From Saprospiraceae bacterium (GTDB taxonomy: Bacteria > Bacteroidota > Bacteroidia > Chitinophagales > Saprospiraceae): a stretch of 64,000 nt of DNA. Made by a program: the position numbers and the translations under genes. The stretch lies in assembly GCA_019694255.1 (NCBI GenBank), contig JAIBCI010000110.1:16900-80899 (forward strand), in the 5' to 3' direction. The notes beneath the pieces were generated by a model, which saw only the letters and a list, made by a program, of their open reading frames with translations, was not told the origin of the DNA and searched no databases. Shown here piece by piece: positions 60,291 through 64,000 of this stretch; position 1 is the first letter of the stretch; the number at the start of each line of letters is the position of its first letter.

Positions 60291-60605
60291 TTATTGTTTG
60301 ATTTGTCGGCTATCGATGATAAAAACATCTTCATCAGGCCTTGACATGATAAACTTTTCGCGTGCAAATTTCTCATAATTTTGCTCAAGATCAAGCTTAT
60401 CCTGTTTTGCTTCACCAATTAAATGCAAATAGTTTTGTTTTTGTTCAATCAGCTTGTTTGTTGTCGCAGCGACTTTAAATCTTGTCTTCAGATTATATTC
60501 ATCGAAAAAGAACAAATAAACTAAGAAGCCAATGATTATAAGCAAAATGCGATATCGCATTACAAAGACAAGAAATCCATGTGTTTTGTTTACAAAACCT
60601 AACAT
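60291..60605 (-). CDS. Septum formation initiator family protein (DivIC/FtsB-like)
   Basis: A 104-residue single-pass protein: helix at about 16-34 ([18 protein letters not shown]), then a coiled-coil-like region ([37 protein letters not shown]) and the ending [17 protein letters not shown], which matches the FtsB/DivIC family. It should help build the divisome. It lies between eno and sucD, an arrangement in which eno-ftsB adjacency is common in bacteria. Confidence 0.9.
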   Translation of the reverse strand: MLGFVNKTHGFLVFVMRYRILLIIIGFLVYLFFFDEYNLKTRFKVAATTNKLIEQKQNYLHLIGEAKQDKLDLEQNYEKFAREKFIMSRPDEDVFIIDSRQIKQ

Positions 60606-60639
60606 AATACACTAAATTATAAACAAATATACATTATTA

Positions 60640-61926
<1,287 letters not shown>

Positions 61927-63060
61927 TTAAGCTGAAATTTTATCACTAACCTGTCCATATACTTTTTTAATCATATCTCTAAATTCGCTAAAAAGATATC
62001 GGGAATCATGTGGCCCTGGCCCTGCTTCCGGATGGTATTGGACAGAAAACAGAGGCTTTGTCTTATGAATAAATCCCTCAACGGTATTGTCATTCAAGTT
62101 GACATGCGATAATGCTAGATCTTTACTGAATTTCATGAGGGATTCCATTGACAGCGCAAATCCATGGTTTTGCGCAGTTATTTCTCCTCTTCCGTTTAGT
62201 AGATTTTTAACCGGGTGGTTACTTCCCCTATGACCCTGGTGCATTTTATATGTTTCCATTCCCAGGGTAAGTCCCATAATCTGATGTCCTAGACAAATTC
62301 CAAAAACCGGTTTACCTGATTCTATTATTTTAGTACAAGTCTGTAATGCATAATCCATGGACGCAGGATCACCCGGGCCATTCGACAGAAAGTAAGCGTG
62401 AGGTTCCCATTGTTCCATTAATGCAAAGGAGGATTTTGCAGGAAATACTTTCACCTGCATACCCAAGCTTTTAAGTTGTTCAAGTATACTTGATTTAATT
62501 CCAAAGTCCAGCGCAGCAACTTTGATTTCCCAATTTGTATCCCCTACCAGGAATGGTGATGCGGTCGTCACTTTACTAGCCAATTCAAGACCAAGCATAT
62601 CCGGTACTTGAGACAATACCTCTTTTAGAGGTGCAATTTCGTTTACTTCAGTACTGATCAGGGCATTCATCGCCCCTTTATTACGCACGTGCTGTACAAG
62701 CGCCCTGGTGTCAAGGTCATAAATGCAAACAATTCTATTATCCACCAGGTAATTTTCCAGTGATTCATCAGTCATCAGTCTACTGAAATGAGTAGAGAAA
62801 TTACGACAGACTAATCCTGCGATTTGAACACCTGAAGATTCTTTTTCAGATGACTTGCACCCATAATTACCGATATGCACATTCGTCATGATCATGATCT
62901 GACCGTGATAACTTGGATCAGTAAAAATTTCCTGATATCCGGTCATTCCCGTATTAAAACATATTTCCCCAGTTGCAATTCCCCGAAAACCCGCTGCCTT
63001 GCCACTAAATACTGAACCATCACCAAGAAGAAGAACCGCTTTTCTAATCTCAGGCGCCAT
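61927..63060 (-). CDS. carA: Carbamoyl-phosphate synthase small subunit
   Basis: About 377 residues. The N-terminal CarA domain (LGDGSVFSGKAAGF, FNTGMTGYQEIFTDPSYHGQI) is followed by a glutamine amidotransferase domain with Cys in VFGICLGHQIMGL and His/Glu in QYHPEAGPGPHD. It provides ammonia to CarB for carbamoyl phosphate, used in arginine and pyrimidine synthesis. The large subunit is not in the window. The ATG at 63060 fits the family; the frame to 63078 is longer than needed. Confidence 0.95.
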   Translation of the reverse strand: MAPEIRKAVLLLGDGSVFSGKAAGFRGIATGEICFNTGMTGYQEIFTDPSYHGQIMIMTNVHIGNYGCKSSEKESSGVQIAGLVCRNFSTHFSRLMTDESLENYLVDNRIVCIYDLDTRALVQHVRNKGAMNALISTEVNEIAPLKEVLSQVPDMLGLELASKVTTASPFLVGDTNWEIKVAALDFGIKSSILEQLKSLGMQVKVFPAKSSFALMEQWEPHAYFLSNGPGDPASMDYALQTCTKIIESGKPVFGICLGHQIMGLTLGMETYKMHQGHRGSNHPVKNLLNGRGEITAQNHGFALSMESLMKFSKDLALSHVNLNDNTVEGFIHKTKPLFSVQYHPEAGPGPHDSRYLFSEFRDMIKKVYGQVSDKISA

Positions 63061-63075
63061 TATATATAAGTTTTG

Positions 63076-63083
63076 CAAATATA
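63076..63083 (-). promoter_or_regulatory. Putative promoter of the carA-eno-divIC-sucD operon
   Basis: Minus-strand TATATTTG, 15 bases before the ATG at 63060, with TTG at 63104-63106 (23 bases start to start). Confidence 0.5.
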
Positions 63084-63350
63084 TACAGTGGTTGAATCAC
63101 ACCCAAATTAAATAACTATTTGTTGTGAAAAGTGCTTCAATTAAGAATGAAGCTGTAACTTAATTCTTACGAAATGCAATACTGTAGTCAATTCCAATTC
63201 TCCTATTCGATATTTCATAATAAAGAATTGAAACCTAATATGAAAAATGGTGACAAATACTTAATCGCTCAAGTGTGTGATTAGAAAATATAGAATCCAG
63301 TACTTCTTTGTTGGTGATATGCCACGAACTCCAGTTATAATTACTAAATA

Positions 63351-63380
63351 AAAAAAGCCTGATCAAATGACCAGGCTTTT
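63351..63380 (-). terminator. Hairpin terminator after the outer-membrane barrel gene
   Basis: On the minus strand AAAAGCCTG pairs with CAGGCTTTT around a short loop that contains a further TC/GA pair, then TTTATTT follows. The stop of the barrel gene is 32 bases upstream. Confidence 0.8.
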
Positions 63381-63412
63381 GATATAAGATTTTTTAAACT
63401 CTCTCCTTCGCT

Positions 63413-63949
63413 TTAGAAATGATACCACAATGTAAAAGCCAAAGCGTCAAAATTCGTACCAACGGAGAATTGGTTAACTGCATCTCCACCATGCGTTTTG
63501 CTTGAAGTGTAGTTCAACAAACCAATTTCAGCATTGATTGACCAGCGATCGCCCAGCATATACTGGACTCCTGGTGTTAAATAAACAGAAAAGGCCGTAG
63601 ATGGATCTTCATCACCTTCTTTGAGCGAGTTGTAAGATAAGCCAGGAGCCAAATAGAAGAAAGTATTGTCACCATGGTGCCATCCATAGCGATATTCTGC
63701 TCCAATTCCAAAGCCATTGGTTTTGATGTCGGTACCCTTGTCCTTATGACTCGAAATACCAATTCCTGCAACAATAGCAGAATTTTCTGAAAGCCAGTAC
63801 CCAAAGCGAGGGCCGAGATTAAAATGACTTTCAGCGTCATTACTATGAAATCCCAGGTTTAAACCTGCGAACATTTTTTTGTCTTGTGCATAAGAAGTCA
63901 CGCACAATACACTTAAGATTAAGGTAAACAACAATTGATGCTTTTTCAT
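63413..63949 (-). CDS. Outer-membrane beta-barrel protein (porin-like, OmpX/W size)
   Basis: A 178-residue protein: signal peptide (MKKHQLLFTLILSVLCVTSYAQ), then eight or so amphipathic strands (FAGLNLGFHSN, FNLGPRFGYWLSENSAIVAGIGI, FGIGAEYRYGWH, FSVYLTPGVQYML) and a C-terminal aromatic residue (LWYHF). This fits a small barrel of the PF13505 outer-membrane class; no function can be assigned. A good promoter match lies just before it at the right end. Confidence 0.85.
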   Translation of the reverse strand: MKKHQLLFTLILSVLCVTSYAQDKKMFAGLNLGFHSNDAESHFNLGPRFGYWLSENSAIVAGIGISSHKDKGTDIKTNGFGIGAEYRYGWHHGDNTFFYLAPGLSYNSLKEGDEDPSTAFSVYLTPGVQYMLGDRWSINAEIGLLNYTSSKTHGGDAVNQFSVGTNFDALAFTLWYHF

Positions 63950-63971
63950 ATAAGATTTGGTTTAATTTCTA

Positions 63972-63979
63972 CAAAGTTA
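63972..63979 (-). promoter_or_regulatory. Putative promoter of the outer-membrane barrel gene
   Basis: Minus-strand TAACTTTG with TTG at 63998-64000 (21 bases start to start), 22 bases before the ATG at 63949. One of the cleaner -33/-7 pairs. Confidence 0.55.
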
Positions 63980-64000
63980 AATAATTTCTTAATTAACCAA

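Larger units (their letters stand above)
63061..63412. other. 352-base gap between carA and the outer-membrane barrel gene
   Basis: It contains the carA promoter box on the left and a hairpin terminator for the barrel gene on the right. Between 63110 and 63345 I see AT-rich DNA with no ORF, repeat or RNA motif that I can support. Confidence 0.6.

Overview
The window looks like a chromosomal segment of a Bacteroidota bacterium, most likely from the Saprospiria/Chitinophagia side of the phylum (the class is an inference from protein flavour only). The evidence is type IX secretion (T9SS) genes (porU, porV, gldJ, a porP/sprF-type gene), proteins with T9SS-type C-terminal sorting domains, DUF5686, DUF5683 and DUF2911 families, CtlX, a TonB receptor with a carboxypeptidase-like plug extension, and 18 putative promoters of the Bacteroidota type (-7 box TAnnTTTG), many of them a few bases from the start codon. 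I see no Shine-Dalgarno pattern. The DNA is AT-rich and even in style. I found no insertion sequence, prophage, CRISPR array, tRNA or rRNA operon.

Layout. 1-3.8 kb (minus): a cytochrome c maturation operon (ccmB, a ccmC with an extra extracytoplasmic domain, ccmD-like) whose last gene is a glutamate dehydrogenase, followed by an Lrp/AsnC regulator cut by the window edge. 4-11 kb: envelope and sugar-nucleotide genes (amidase, manC, PorV/PorQ-like barrel, PAP2 phosphatase, glmM) and a cysteine desulfurase. 11-15 kb: ctlX and yhhQ (minus), then hscA-like Hsp70 and a SUI1/YciH-like protein. 15-22.6 kb: two tandem secreted beta-propeller paralogues and a frameshifted DUF5686 outer-membrane protein. 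22.5-25.5 kb: a complete folate p-aminobenzoate set (pabA divergent from pabB-pabC) plus yggS. 25.5-33.7 kb: a DUF2911 protein, a tiny unannotated ORF, tilS, an SCO/cytochrome c pair facing a TonB receptor with a Cys-rich lipoprotein, a thioesterase and lipB. 33.7-41.5 kb: a secreted thioredoxin-dockerin protein, a peptide-type ABC substrate-binding lipoprotein, an operon UPF0173-parA-parB-DUF5683, an SCP2 protein and fmt. 41.5-47.2 kb: an OmpA/TSP3 protein, an amino-acid dehydrogenase divergent from a degenerate arginase-fold protein, and murF. 47.3-55.1 kb: the T9SS cluster gldJ-porP (minus) and porU-porV (plus). 55.1-64 kb: RNase P RNA, a very large membrane histidine kinase, crtZ, and an operon carA-eno-divIC-sucD, with a small outer-membrane barrel at the edge.

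How the genes fit together. PorU (sortase), PorV (shuttle), GldJ (lipoprotein scaffold) and the PorP-like barrel form the export machine whose probable clients lie in the same window: the two propeller proteins (15-20 kb) and the thioredoxin-dockerin protein (33.7 kb). Peptidoglycan and envelope synthesis is represented by glmM, murF, the amidase and manC, chromosome segregation by parAB, and respiration by ccmBCD, SCO and cytochrome c.

Most of the window is ordinary core genome. I did not find a clear undescribed multi-gene system. The items best worth a second look are the CcmC with an inserted ectodomain, the lipobox-plus-sorting-domain propellers, the dockerin-bearing thioredoxin, the arginase-fold pseudoenzyme, the frameshift in the DUF5686 gene, the 27-codon Cys-rich membrane ORF, and the terminator placed directly on the murF start.
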